Positions 9,701 to 19,318 of a stretch of DNA of 64,000 nucleotides are shown here, piece by piece; the first letter of the stretch is position 1; every line of letters begins with the position of its first letter. Made by a program: the position numbers and the translations under genes. The stretch comes from Tillandsia leiboldiana (taxonomy: Eukaryota > Streptophyta > Magnoliopsida > Poales > Bromeliaceae). Where the stretch lies: positions 44,993,345 to 45,057,344 of the forward strand of contig CM055063.1 in the NCBI GenBank assembly GCA_029204045.2. The letters run 5' to 3'. The notes under the pieces are model-generated. The model worked only from the letters and a program-made list of their open reading frames with translations, was not told the DNA's origin and searched no databases.

Positions 9701-10147
9701 CCCCCACAGGTTCAGGTATGGATGCAGTGATCGCGACGGTTCAGAGGCAGACGGCGAGGTACACGACAGGGGCAAGGGCCCAGCAGCATAGGGACCTAGA
9801 GGGTCTAGCAGAGGTATCCCTTTTATATGTTTCGAGTGAACCTTGTATGGTGAGGAAATGATGTAAAAGAATTGTAATAACTTATTTGCAAGTTGAGAGA
9901 TGTAAAATGTAATAAAGTTTATTATGGTTCATTCTTATCATGCTTTCATATCGGTTTAAACTATTCGTTTATTGAATGAAAGTTTTAAATTAGTAGTGAT
10001 CTTACTCTGATATTATATCTCATCATAAGCATTGTTTTGATTCGAGATGGATGTTACCGTTCCTTTCGGGTAGCGTGAGGTCGTGCCTGAATGGCGGGTC
10101 TGTTGGCGTGCCTGAACCGTACAAATTGTCGGTCCCGGGTCGTGACA

Positions 10148-10870
10148 TCCTCCCCCACTAAAAGAAAGTTTCGTCCTCGAAACTAAAGTCATCCCTCAAT
10201 CCGGAACCTCAACCAAGTAGAGGGGGGTAAATATCCAATCATCCACCACTCAAGCTCCAAAAGCTGTCTAATACCTCCTCCAGAGACGCGATACAACCCT
10301 CGGGTCTCTAACTAGAACAAAATAGAGGCGGACATTCCAGAAAACCGCACAAACTCATCCAAGTACAGCTGGGCTAACCGCTCTAGCTACCAAGTAGTCT
10401 GCATCGGTGCAAGCATCCGCTCCTCCCAGGGCCCCGATAATCCAACCACCAAGTCCAAAGGCAAAAGCTCAACGTGAGTACCACCGCACTCCCGGGGTAT
10501 CCCACAACCACGCTAGCCAAAAAGGCTGCGCACCCACGGCGGGGCACCCGCCCCGCTCACAAAGTTGAAACCATAGAGGCAAAGATAGCCCCCGAGTAAC
10601 CCCAGCACACCATCTACTTCAGGCCTAGCCCCTCCTAAGAGGACCATCCTCGCGGAACAATCAACCGCCGCGAAAAGAAGAAAACCGAGCCAGCCAAACC
10701 GTCCTAAGTACCAAATCCAAAACCCAAAACTAGTTTAAGACCATCAGGTCTACCGGTACTATCAAGGACTCAACTGCACCGGGCAGGACCAACAACACTC
10801 CCCTACAAGCCGAGGGTCGAGAATATAAACCTCCCGAACACAAGGTAACCGTCCTACCCCTACCCCAAGA
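10148..10870 (-). mobile_element. Element 2, 3' non-coding interior with hairpin and PPT
   Basis: About 720 bp after the gag frame in which I see no coding similarity. At its end the minus strand has AGTTTCG-AGGA-CGAAACT (10167-10184, perfect 7-bp arms) and the purine tract TAGTGGGGGAGGA (10148-10160). Confidence 0.75.
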
Positions 10871-12301
10871 CTAGGATGCACAAGTGCTAAACAATGCAAA
10901 ACCAATGCCGGTAAATAAAATAAAATAACAAAAAATAATACCTGTCACCACAAGGTCGGCTGCTGTAAAATCCTCCACCTGAGCGGCGTAGACCCGACCG
11001 CTCTGAGCCGGTGGCCGGTGATCCGCCGGGTAAAAAGAAGGTGATCCGCTCGCTGGAGCATAAAGCCGCTGAGCTGACAACTGCTGCTGAGGCGGAAGAG
11101 GAGCCGATGCTGATGAAGGTGCCGCTGAAGTCGAAAAGGGGCACGAAGCCCGAATGTGGCCTGGCTGTCCACACCTGTAACAACGACCCCACCTCTGATC
11201 ACAGGTGTGCGACAAATGAGGTCCCCCGCAGAATATACATCTGTCTCTGTCGCGAAGCCGTGGCTGTCCCGGCTGATGCTGTCCCTGTGTCTGATGCTGA
11301 GACTCCGGCTGCTACTGCGATGGCCTCTGAGATCCACTAGGCTCTCGCTGATCCGCACGCCCACGGCTAGGTAACTGAGACCGCGGCGGTCTCCACGCGC
11401 TAGCCTGTCCCTCGTCCTCGGGTACTGGTCGTTTCCTAACGGAACTCTGTGCGACCGTCCCGCCTCGCCTCGCCATCACTGTGTCGCCTCTCTCCACCCA
11501 TTCGGCATGCTCGACGGCCTCCTTAAGAGTCTGGAGTCGCTGTGCATGCACTAGGGTATAAATCTCACTGCGGAGGCCTGCCTCGAATAACTCGACCTGG
11601 TGTGGCCCATCACGGGCGACAAAGGGCACACAGTTAAGCAACTGTATGAACTCCTGATAGTAATCCTGAACCGGCCGATCGCCCTGCTGAAGGTTCTTCA
11701 AGTCATCCTCCAGTTTTCTCTTCACACTCGTCGGAAAATAGGTATCCAATACCATACGCCGAAACTCAGACCAGGGTAACTGTCGAGAAATCTGAAAATC
11801 CCGTGGCTCCACTCGATGCCACCAAATATCTGCATCTCCATCTAGGCAGTGTACCGCCATATGAACTCTGTACCTCGGGTCGATGAAGAAATCCCTGAAA
11901 ATCTTCTCCATCGCTGACAGCCATGTTCCAACCTCCCACGGCTGCATGTCCCGCCCCGAGAATCTAGGCGGTCCATGCCGACAAAACTTAACAAGTTTAT
12001 CAGCAATATCCTGCTCCTCGGCCGGGGTCAAAGTCTGGGCCACTCCCCGAGCCCCGCTACTCGATGATGGTGCCGTCAGCACAAGTGGTACCACAGGTGG
12101 TGCCGAGGCCTCAAGAACTGTCGGAGGCGGCGCCTCTCTCTGCGCCAATAACTGCTCAATCCGCTGCTCCTGCCGGCGGTTGGTCTCAGCCAGTTGGGCC
12201 ACCAAGGCCCTCAACTCAGCAATCTCGGAAGGTCCAGCCTGTCCTGGCTCAACAGGGGGTGTAGGGGCACCCCCGGTAGGAATCCGACGTCGGGGAGGCA
12301 T
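10871..12301 (-). pseudogene. gag: gag polyprotein of element 2, one in-frame amber codon
   Basis: The frame starts at the ATG at 12301 (MPPRRRIPTGG) and runs 477 codons to 10871, interrupted only by a TAG at 11312-11314 in a glutamine-rich linker, where CAG to TAG would be a single transition. Residues about 35-65 form a coiled coil (ELRALVAQLAE). The Gypsy-type gag core follows (WEVGTWLSAMEKIF, then YYQEFIQLLNCVPFVARD). Beyond the stop are two zinc knuckles, CIFCGGPHLSHTC and CYRCGQPGHIRASC, which bind the element RNA during particle assembly. The similarity ends shortly after GRVYAAQVED, where the protease should begin, and the frame drifts into non-coding sequence. The coding frame is otherwise well kept. 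It could still give a gag core lacking nucleic-acid binding, or a full gag by readthrough. Confidence 0.85.
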
Positions 12302-12340
12302 CTGCCACAAGAAACCACAAGTCAGCCACACAACCACACA

Positions 12341-12361
12341 CGACCCAATCTAGCGAAAGTC
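12341..12361 (-). promoter_or_regulatory. Conserved 20-mer downstream of the leader hairpin (element 2)
   Basis: Minus strand ACTTTCGCTAGATTGGGTCG, matching the motif at 3638 in element 1. It lies between the hairpin and the gag start. Confidence 0.6.
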
Positions 12362-12387
12362 AAGGACATCCCCCTATTTCTGTAACT

Positions 12388-12411
12388 TTATGTTGTCTGC
12401 AGCCAACATAA
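12388..12411 (-). other. Leader hairpin with palindromic loop (element 2)
   Basis: Minus strand TTATGTTG, loop G-CTGCAG-A, CAACATAA: an 8-bp perfect stem and a self-complementary loop core. It lies about 181 nt inside the LTR boundary. Confidence 0.75.
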
Positions 12412-12570
12412 CTGTCCCACAGAAAATAGGGTATGTCGATCCCTCTTCACTCTCTGGAAGAGTCAGAAACTAAATCACCGACTTTCGCAAAATGTCACGT
12501 CCCTCACGCCCTATCATCCTAGGGCTAACCAAAAGCCTAGGGTTTTCTAAGTCCCAACTGACCTATCCCT

Positions 12571-12591
12571 AAGCTCTGATACCACCTAATC
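12571..12591 (-). other. Primer-binding site, element 2
   Basis: Minus strand GATTAGG followed by TGGTATCAGAGC, directly after the LTR terminus CGTGACA; complementary to initiator tRNA-Met. Confidence 0.92.
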
Positions 12592-13254
12592 TGTCACGCC
12601 CCGGGTGTAAACCAGAACCCGGGCCCGTCTACAGATCCGCCGTGCACACGGTATTTCCCGTGTACACGAAGCGCCAAACCTGCTCAGATATAAGAGATAA
12701 GAATAAAAGAGCAATAAAACAGAGCTGAACTGAAAATACTATATCTCAGACTGAACTGGAAGTAAAAATACAAAATGACTATAAAATAAGGTACAAGTCT
12801 CACTCCCAGCTCACCAGAAATATACAACCAGCTGGCTAAAGCCAGACCCGCAAAAGTAAAAGTACAACCGTCTGAGATAGGATACATAAGAGGTACCAGT
12901 CTAGCTACTCACTGTCGGGCCCATTGTCTAGCTACTCAGCCGTCCTCTCTCCTCGACCCGCCGCTGTACGCCCAGCAGCACCCGCAGAAGGCTCTGCAAA
13001 ACAAAGGAGAAGAAAAGAAAAAGGGGAATGGGGGTGAGAACTACTAGTGAACCAGTAGCCTCCCCTAGTGGGTAAAACCTCAAACTCTGACACACCCACT
13101 AGGTCAACCAGAGGCAAAAAGGGGAAGTAGAGTGGTAAGTAAAAAGACTACTGCAAAAGAAAATCTACCACTACTATGCCTCTAAAAATGTAGTCCTAGA
13201 CTGGAATAACCGTATGTGACAATAACCAACCGTCCCAGATGAACCCAATCTGTA

Positions 13255-13460
13255 CCGCCCTCATCACCGGGCAAATAAGCCGCGCCGATGTGATGGCAAA
13301 ATTCCTGCTGCCGCCCTCATCATCGGGCAAATAAGCCGCGCCGATGTGATAGCAAAACTGTCCATAACTGTCTGGCCCCGGCCTCCGGAGGGGAACTCGA
13401 GGGGAGCGACCCACACGAGGAAAGCATCACCGGGCAATAACCGCGCCGGTGTGATAAGTA
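13255..13460 (-). repeat. Diverged tandem repeat (CACATCGGCGCGGCTTATTTGCC)
   Basis: Three units near 13260, 13318 and 13428 share the plus-strand core CGGGCAAATAAGCCGCGCC-GATGTGAT with changes (the third reads GGGCAATAACCGCGCCGG). Low-complexity leader sequence; no gene is seen in 13100-14500. Confidence 0.7.
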
Positions 13461-13555
13461 ACAAAAGCAGGATTAGATCACAACTATAAAGCCCCAGTGG
13501 AACACAACCCTCCACTAAAAGAACACTGATTCCCCATTAGATGCAAAAGTAACCA

Positions 13556-13750
13556 TCCGGTCAATCGCCCAATATCCGCGATTGCCGCAATACCCCACAA
13601 TCACAATCATGTCCCGCATCCGACATCTGGTCAACCGCCTACTATCCGCGGTTGCCACAAAAACCCTCTAGTCCATAATCATGCCCTATCACCGATGTCC
13701 TATAACCGACATCCGGTCAACCGCCCAATATCCGCGGTCGCCGCCAAAAC
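13556..13750 (-). repeat. Diverged tandem repeat of about 80-100 bp
   Basis: Three units share the plus-strand core GGTCAA(C/T)CGCC(C/T)A(A/C)TATCCGCG followed by GTTGCC or GTCGCC, near 13558, 13630 and 13715. Confidence 0.7.
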
Positions 13751-15271
13751 CCATGATCCATAATCCAGGCCCCGGCTACACTATCCCAAACCCCTGCTCA
13801 AACCCGAGCAAACCCACCTGACTAACGAAAAGGAGAAAGAAGCAAACAAGGTTTCTCCTAAGTCAAGTTCCAGCATGTAAGTGTAGCAATAAAAGATGGC
13901 CTATCTAGATGTCCAAACAAGCATGCAAGTGTTCTCAAGAAAATAAAGGAAAAGGTGTCCAATAGTGGTTCCACATGTGTAACAATTAATAACTCCGCAT
14001 AGATATAACCATCATGCTAAAACATTATCCAACCACACGTGTCTATGATCCATGATAAAGCATCACTACCCACCTATGCATGTCATAAAGTCCTCAAATA
14101 GTACCAACCACTAACAGGATAATCATAAAGCCCAAAATAAATAACCCAATCCACATGCAAGGTTAAACGCTAACATTCCATCCATACCAACATGTATAAG
14201 TCCCAACCACTATCAAATATCCACAATAGTAATTTCCATATGAAGGGCTCACAATTTTATATCACTTAAGCATGCATGTCCAAATAAAGGGATCACTCTA
14301 ATATTCCTAGTGAGCATGTCAAAAATAGAGGTAAACAACAACCACCCACCTCGATCGCTAATTCCAAATCCAAATAGTGCTCTCGCCCAACCGATAAGTC
14401 GCCGCGATCGCTGTACAAAATTCCCAAAAGAACATACATAATTAACATACAATGCTCACACAACATCTGTCCCAAACACAACAGTCCAATGTTTCCCTTT
14501 TTTACCTACTAGAAGTGCCCGGAAAATTCCAAGAAAAATACCGTCACGATCCTCGCGACGAACCCGTCGAAACGAGTACCTGCACGCTCAAATCCGAGTT
14601 CCCTACACTGAGAAACAAATCCGACAAGGGAACCACCCCGAAATAAACTGCTCTCAAAAACTGAACCACAAGATTCTGTAAACAGGGATATTCACCTTCG
14701 GGGCAAAATTCAGAAAATTCCAAGAAAATATGGGGATATTCCTCGTGATGTGTAGATGCAAAATTCCTTCTGAATCACCCCAATCCGATGCCTGGGCGCG
14801 AAGATATCGCCAAAATACCGCACCGCTGTCCCAAAACTCCACCCCAGAAAATGAGGTCACAAGATGATCCGAAAAACCAATGAAAAGCTCGGAATGGGAA
14901 AAACCAGTAAACATTGGGAACGTAGCCGTACCTGTCGTGAAGCCAACGGCGCAAGAATCACAGAAAAAGGTGCTCGGGGTAAGCCGGGGGAGTCCTCGCA
15001 CCAAAACGCGACGAAGAAGACCACAAACGAACGAGCGTCGTGCCGCGCCGTAAAAATGGAAACCTCGGGTTGCGTGCCGCTGAAAAATCTGGAAATCTGC
15101 AGATGGAATCGCCACAGGGAGAGGAGGATTTCTTGTGAAGGTTGCACCGTGAAAGGATGAACAGGGAGAAAGATAATCGGACTTGAACAGGGCCTTTAAA
15201 TACAAGCTGGAAACAAATCAGATAATTCCCATTCTGTCCTAATTTCCGGGCGCTCCGGATTTCGGGCGGCT

Positions 15272-15298
15272 ACAGTGTTGGGCCCGGCCCAACACTGT
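15272..15298 (-). promoter_or_regulatory. 27-base palindrome upstream of element 2 TATA box
   Basis: Arms ACAGTGTTGGGCC and GGCCCAACACTGT around a single base. The same arms occur at 38785-38811 in the element 3 LTR. In both the palindrome is about 70 bp upstream of the TATA-like sequence. CACGTG-containing modules lie farther upstream (15300-15660). Confidence 0.75.
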
Positions 15299-16179
15299 GC
15301 GCGCCCGAAAGCGCCACGGGCCACCACGTCGCCCCCGCAACAGCGGACGGCCGCGCTGGCCGTCCACTGCGCGATGCGTGGACCAACGCTGCGACGACAC
15401 GTGGCGGGCCCGAGCGCGGGAAAGCCCGGTCAACGCGCCCACGTGCCGCCTGCGCCCGCCGCCTGCCCCCCTGCCAGGCGCGAATCCCGAGGCACCCCGG
15501 TGCACCTCCGTGGACCCAGCCTTCGTGAGCACGCCAACCACAAACAGACACGTGTCCCGCCGGTCCATGCACCGCCCCCGCCTGCTCCGTGGTCCAAGTC
15601 CACTGCACCGGCCAATCCCAACCTGCCACGTGTCCAAACCCTGGTGCACGACGGCCCGTGGACCGCGCGCCTGCCCGCGCACCCGCGCGCCTGCCCGCGC
15701 GCTGCCCGCACCCACGCGCTGCCCGTGGCCGCTCTGCGGCCTGCCCGAGCCCGTCCGCCGTGCTCCGCCGCTGCCCACCGCCGCCGCCGCTGCCCGCCGC
15801 CGGCCGGAGTTACTGTTACGGCGTGAACAGTAACCGGTGCTCAAAAATAACAAGTGGGTAGTCCGTTTTGACCGTTTTCGCGCGCTGAATCCGAATTTGA
15901 TGTCCATTTTGCCAAATTCCAACCCTAAAATTTGCCGAAGGCATCCGGAAAGGTGTTCCTTGGTCAAAACTTCGCGCTGAGTCCATTTTTAATATCCTCT
16001 TCGCGCGAAACCACTTCTAACGATCCGACGGAGTCCATTGATCACCCACGTGATCCAGTAAGCCCGAAGTCCGCCAGTTGTGTCCAATTGGTGCACAAAC
16101 ACCTCCAACGCACCCCGTAGGCCTCCAGAAGTCACCCAACGCACAGCAACAGCTATGCTGAGATCCAGGTCATCACACA

Positions 16180-16764
16180 TAGTGGGCAGATCGTCGGGCC
16201 TGGTGGTGGTACACACTGAGGACTCCCTTTTTAGGTGTAGTTCTCACACCCGTTGGGGGTTTTCCCCCTCCCCTTCTTTTCTCTCCTTTGTTTTGCAGAG
16301 TCTTAGCGGGTGTTGCCGATTCTGCGGTTGTTGTTTGAGGCGAGGGAGTCGCGTGCTAGATCCCTACCCGTCGTTGGAGAGTAGTGGTACCCCTTTAGAG
16401 GAGATCTTCAGCAGATTAGTTGTTTTATTTTCCTCTTTTGAGAGACTGATGTAGTGAGGATATATTATGTATTGAGAGACTGTACACTGATGTATTGATT
16501 GGAGTTACCTCCCGGTTGGGTTCAGAGCTCGTATTTGAGGATATTGTATTATTATTATTTTTTTTTGGGAGGCGGACATTGTTGTATTATTTTCAGTTGT
16601 ACAGTGATTGATTTTAGTTATACAGCAGGTTTTTATTTATAGCTCTGATATCTGTTTAGCTGTAGTACTTTTCTTGCAGGTAGGACGCTTCGCCTATGCT
16701 GGTTGGCTTAGGTGGTGGATCTGTTGGCGAGCCCGGGTCGCAGTTTCGACCCCGGGGCGTGACA
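16180..16764 (+). repeat. Element 3, 5' LTR remnant (last 585 bp)
   Basis: Aligns without large gaps to 41356-41940. It begins at TAGTG, where element 2 broke the LTR, and ends CCCCGGGGCGTGACA. It includes the acceptor-like CTCTCCTTTGTTTTGCAG near 16281-16298. Confidence 0.92.
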
Positions 16765-16785
16765 GATTAGGTTGGTATTAGAGCC
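16765..16785 (+). other. Primer-binding site, element 3 (one mismatch)
   Basis: GATTAGGT followed by TGGTATTAGAGCC. One C-to-T change from the usual TGGTATCAGAGCC. Confidence 0.88.
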
Positions 16786-16942
16786 TAGGTTGTAGGTCAT
16801 GGTGGACTTAGAAACCCTAGGCTTATGGTTTGACCCTTGGTTGACTTCGTGAGAGTCGTGACTTTTAGCGAGAGTCCTGATTGAGTTTTATACCTCTCCC
16901 AAGGGACGGGAGGAGTGATTGGCATGTTTATTCTCCTAAGTG

Positions 16943-16968
16943 ATTATGTTGGCTGCAGACAACATAAT
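16943..16968 (+). other. Leader hairpin with palindromic loop (element 3)
   Basis: ATTATGTTG, loop G-CTGCAG-A, CAACATAAT; 9-bp perfect stem, 179 nt after the LTR. The conserved 20-mer ACTTTCGCTGGATTGGGTCG follows at 16995-17014. Both are intact although the gag and pol of this element are not. Confidence 0.75.
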
Positions 16969-17099
16969 GTTGGGGAACGGGTGACATGCTTTTGACTTTC
17001 GCTGGATTGGGTCGAGTGGTTTTGCGTGCTGTTTTGTGGTTTCGTCGTGGCGAGCGGTGCCTCCCCGACTCTGGGTTTTGACCCGTGCGCATCCTGTCA

Positions 17100-17978
17100 T
17101 AGCAGTTGAGCTTGAGTAGTTGGTTTTGGGCCGGATACCCGGATTGAGGTCAGAGAACTCCGGACCCAGATAACAGGATTGTCAGAGGCTTATCAGCGGC
17201 AGAGTGAGCAGCTGATTTTAGTGACACAGTTGTCGGAGCACTGAGTAACCCCCTCCGTGCCAACGTTTAGTGCCGAGGCGCCGAGGCAGGGTGGATAGTT
17301 GACAGCAGAGGAGCTGTGGGACATGATCGATCTATTGAGCCAGATTTGGCAGATGAACCACCCCGACTCGTAAGATTGAGTTTGGAGCCTTTGGAGGCAG
17401 AGTGGTGGTTGGTGGTGATGGAGTGATCAATTGAGAGCCTCCCTGTGCCAGAGAGTTTATGCAGTTGTTGAACTGCGCGCTTCAGGTTTTGAGGGACGAG
17501 GCGCATAGGATATGTGAGACTGGGAGTGGATTGCGCCAGGACACCTTTCAGTTTATTCAGTCCCTTCGTTATAGGTTTTGACGCCTCGTTGGAGTAGGCG
17601 TTGTGTTTGGAGCGTGGCGCTGCAGTTCCTTTGGATAGGGATCTGCCGCCAGAGGCGAGTTCTGGATTTTGGCGCTTGGCGCCGGGTGATGGAGGACCTT
17701 ATTAATTCGTCGCCTCAATATGATCAGAGACAGAGGTCGTGCTCCCTTGTGGATAGTCCTGATTTACAGGAAGATTGAGCGACAACCACTTGCTTTGAGC
17801 GGATGAATCTGTGCCGCCCGGTTGGAGGGCGCCACGGTAGTGGATCGAGTGTCGCAGGTGGGATTTCACCACAGCAGTCGGAGTTAGAGCATGTTTCATT
17901 CTTGCCTGGACTAGAGGCAGATTTGTTACCACGTGCACTAGAGGTACAGGTTCCTGTTGTTGTTGTGCATGTGGAGGA
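17100..17978 (+). pseudogene. gag: Decayed gag of element 3
   Basis: No long ORF survives, but fragments are recognisable. Near 17146-17230 one frame reads EVRELRTQITGLSEAYQRQ, the N-terminal coiled coil seen in the gags of elements 2 and 6. Near 17455-17580 another reads EFMQLLNCALQVLRDEAHR and GLRQDTFQFIQSLR, matching the C-terminal half of the gag core (element 2: EFIQLLNCVPFVARD). Frames change between the fragments and several stops intervene. No zinc knuckle could be picked out before the Copia insertion at 17979. Confidence 0.7.
17974..17978 (+). other. Target-site duplication GAGGA, left (Copia)
   Basis: GAGGA precedes the Copia 5' LTR and recurs at 35731-35735 after its 3' LTR, confirming one complete insertion. 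Confidence 0.93.
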
Positions 17979-19285
17979 TGTTACGGAATTTGAGTTGGCG
18001 TATTTCATGAATTCGGTTAAGTCTTGAAGATTGAAGATAAAGAAGGTTGGATCATATAACTCAATCTCAAGAAAGAAGAATTCAAAAGGATCATGTATGT
18101 TTAACTAATTATGTTTGGTGATCCGAATACTTCTTATAGTGTAGAAACACTTGGATGAATTTTTAATTGCATAAAAATCAAAAACTGGACATGGGACTTG
18201 TTCAGGATCCGGATCAGACTTTCCAATCCGGATCCCGAAGGGTGTTCGTTCATACGCAACTTCAATCCGGATCGTAGCCTCCTTTGATCCGGATCCCGAA
18301 CACTGGTTTTACCATGATTTATGAACGATCCGGATCAAGCTTTTCAATCCGGATCCCGAACGTTGGTGTTTGGTGAAAGTGTATGAACGATCCGGATCGG
18401 GCACTTCGATCCGGATCCCGAACCTTTGTTTTTTGGAAACTGTCTGTCTCGCTACTGCAATTTGGATCGCCGAAGTCCGATCCGGATCGCCGTCCTGAAA
18501 AATTCTAGAAAAGGTTAGTTTTTGATCCTTATCCTCTTCCAATGGTTTCTAACCTATATATAGACCCTTTAATTCATCTTTTAGGGTAACCCCACGACAA
18601 AGGGAAAAAGACGACCGAAATAGATAGATCCACAAATAGAGAAGAAAGGAAATCAATAGATTGAATCTTATGTTTCTTCATCTATATTGATTGATTTGAT
18701 TCTAGGTTTTCATACTCACATTTTGAGTAGAATCAAATCAATGAATACTTAGATGGTATTTCCGATCTATTTCTAATCTAAGTATTCGGCAGATCATCAC
18801 CACCCAAAAACAACGATTTTCCCAAAATCGGCGCGTGGACTCGCGTGGCCTTGTGGATTCAAGGTGCTACCGCTCTCGTGGATTCGGAGCGTGGTACGTT
18901 CGTGGATTCGAAGCGTGCTACTGGGTGAAGACCGTGGATTCGGTCGGACGTCGTGGATTCGGCGTTGGACACAGATCGTGGATTCGAGAAGTGTCGTGGA
19001 GCGAGCGGAGAAGATCAACTAGGAGCGTATGGAAAAGGTTGAGTCGTCTGTGAGTACGGTATATCACCTTGTACGTGTTTAATTCTAGTGGATTTCACCG
19101 TGTTATCGGTCCCGTGGTTTTTTACTCCGGTTTGGAGTTTTCCACGTAAAAATCTCTGCGTGTTATTTATTTTTCCGCTTTGGGTTTTATATCGCAAAGA
19201 TTTTTGAGTGTTTATTGTTTACACCTATTCTGCCCCCTCTAGGTGTTTTTTCCCCTATTTAGATCCAATTATACATAACCCAACA
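17979..19285 (+). repeat. Copia 5' LTR (1307 bp)
   Basis: Begins TGTTACGGAATTTGAG and ends ATAACCCAACA; matches 34424-35730. U3 holds a cluster of GATCCGGATC(CCGAAC) repeats (18205-18490), then the TATA box TATATATA (18555-18562), then a leader rich in the phrase CGTGGATTCG (18880-19000). Confidence 0.96.
18205..18490 (+). promoter_or_regulatory. GATCCGGATC repeat cluster in Copia U3
   Basis: About eight copies of ATCCGGATC, often as GATCCGGATCCCGAAC, lie in the 300 bp upstream of the TATA box. The 3' LTR has the same cluster at about 34650-34935. GATCCGGATC is itself palindromic, consistent with binding of a dimeric factor. The same element recurs upstream of the envelope-like ORF. Confidence 0.8.
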
Positions 19286-19299
19286 AGTGGTATCAGAGC
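19286..19299 (+). other. Primer-binding site, Copia
   Basis: AG followed by TGGTATCAGAGC, two bases after the LTR; complementary to initiator tRNA-Met. Confidence 0.95.
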
Positions 19300-19318
19300 G
19301 GGAATAGGGTTGTAAACA

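Larger units (their letters stand above)
1..10147 (+). mobile_element. Element 1: LARD-type non-autonomous LTR retrotransposon
   Basis: Positions 1-3402 recur at 6743-10147. The first copy is followed by a tRNA-Met primer site and the second copy is preceded by a purine tract at 5510-5522, so the two copies are the 5' LTR (cut by the window edge) and the 3' LTR. The full LTR is 5523-10147, 4625 bp, beginning TGTAGTGA and ending CGTGACA. The interior (3403-5522) is about 2.1 kb and holds no intact gag or pol ORF. Very long LTRs around a non-coding interior define large retrotransposon derivatives (LARDs). The LTR copies differ by a few percent, mostly transitions, so insertion is fairly recent. 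The terminus, primer site and both internal hairpins match the Gypsy elements nearby, so Gypsy proteins probably mobilise it in trans. The target duplication cannot be seen because the left end is outside the window. Confidence 0.88.
5523..10147 (+). repeat. Element 1, 3' LTR (complete, 4625 bp)
   Basis: Begins TGTAGTGAACC and ends CGTGACA. U3 occupies about 5523-6735 and contains short tandem repeats, several G-box-like CACGTG modules and a TATA box. The rest is the transcribed R-U5 part that matches 1-3402, including the 32-bp array (7030-7752), the short hairpin series, the 48-bp duplication and the poly-C tract (9687-9705). Confidence 0.92.
10148..16179 (-). mobile_element. Element 2: gag-only Gypsy element lacking its 3' LTR
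   Basis: On the minus strand this has a 5' LTR (16179 to 12592, 3588 bp), a primer site, a gag gene with one stop codon, about 0.7 kb of non-coding DNA, the PPT-side hairpin and a purine tract ending at 10148. The 3' LTR that should follow is replaced exactly at that point by the end of element 1. No reverse transcriptase, RNase H or integrase is present. Gag plus LTRs without pol matches the TR-GAG class of plant non-autonomous elements. The right end interrupts the 5' LTR of element 3: the flank TAGTG at 16180 continues that LTR, whose uninterrupted counterpart is at 41356. Confidence 0.82.
12592..16179 (-). repeat. Element 2, 5' LTR (3588 bp)
   Basis: On the minus strand it begins TGTGATGACC at 16179 and ends CCCGGGGCGTGACA at 12592. 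Its first 300 bases are clearly homologous to the start of the element 3 LTR at 37969 (shared TTCTGGAGGCCTA, TTTGTGCACCAATTGGACA and AGAAGTGGTTTCGCGCG). The TATA-like TATTTAAAG is at about 15194-15203 with a palindrome 70 bp upstream. A donor-like CAGGTACTCGTTTCGA lies near 14566-14581 and an acceptor-like CCTTTGTTTTGCAG near 12994-13008, as in elements 3 and 6. Since LTRs come in pairs and only one is present, no age estimate is possible. Confidence 0.88.

Noticed and set aside
15239..15967. Overlapping ORFs of 180-240 codons on both strands in the element 2 LTR
   Set aside because: Very GC-rich U3 sequence gives chance ORFs. No domain, and the frames do not persist in the homologous LTR of element 3.
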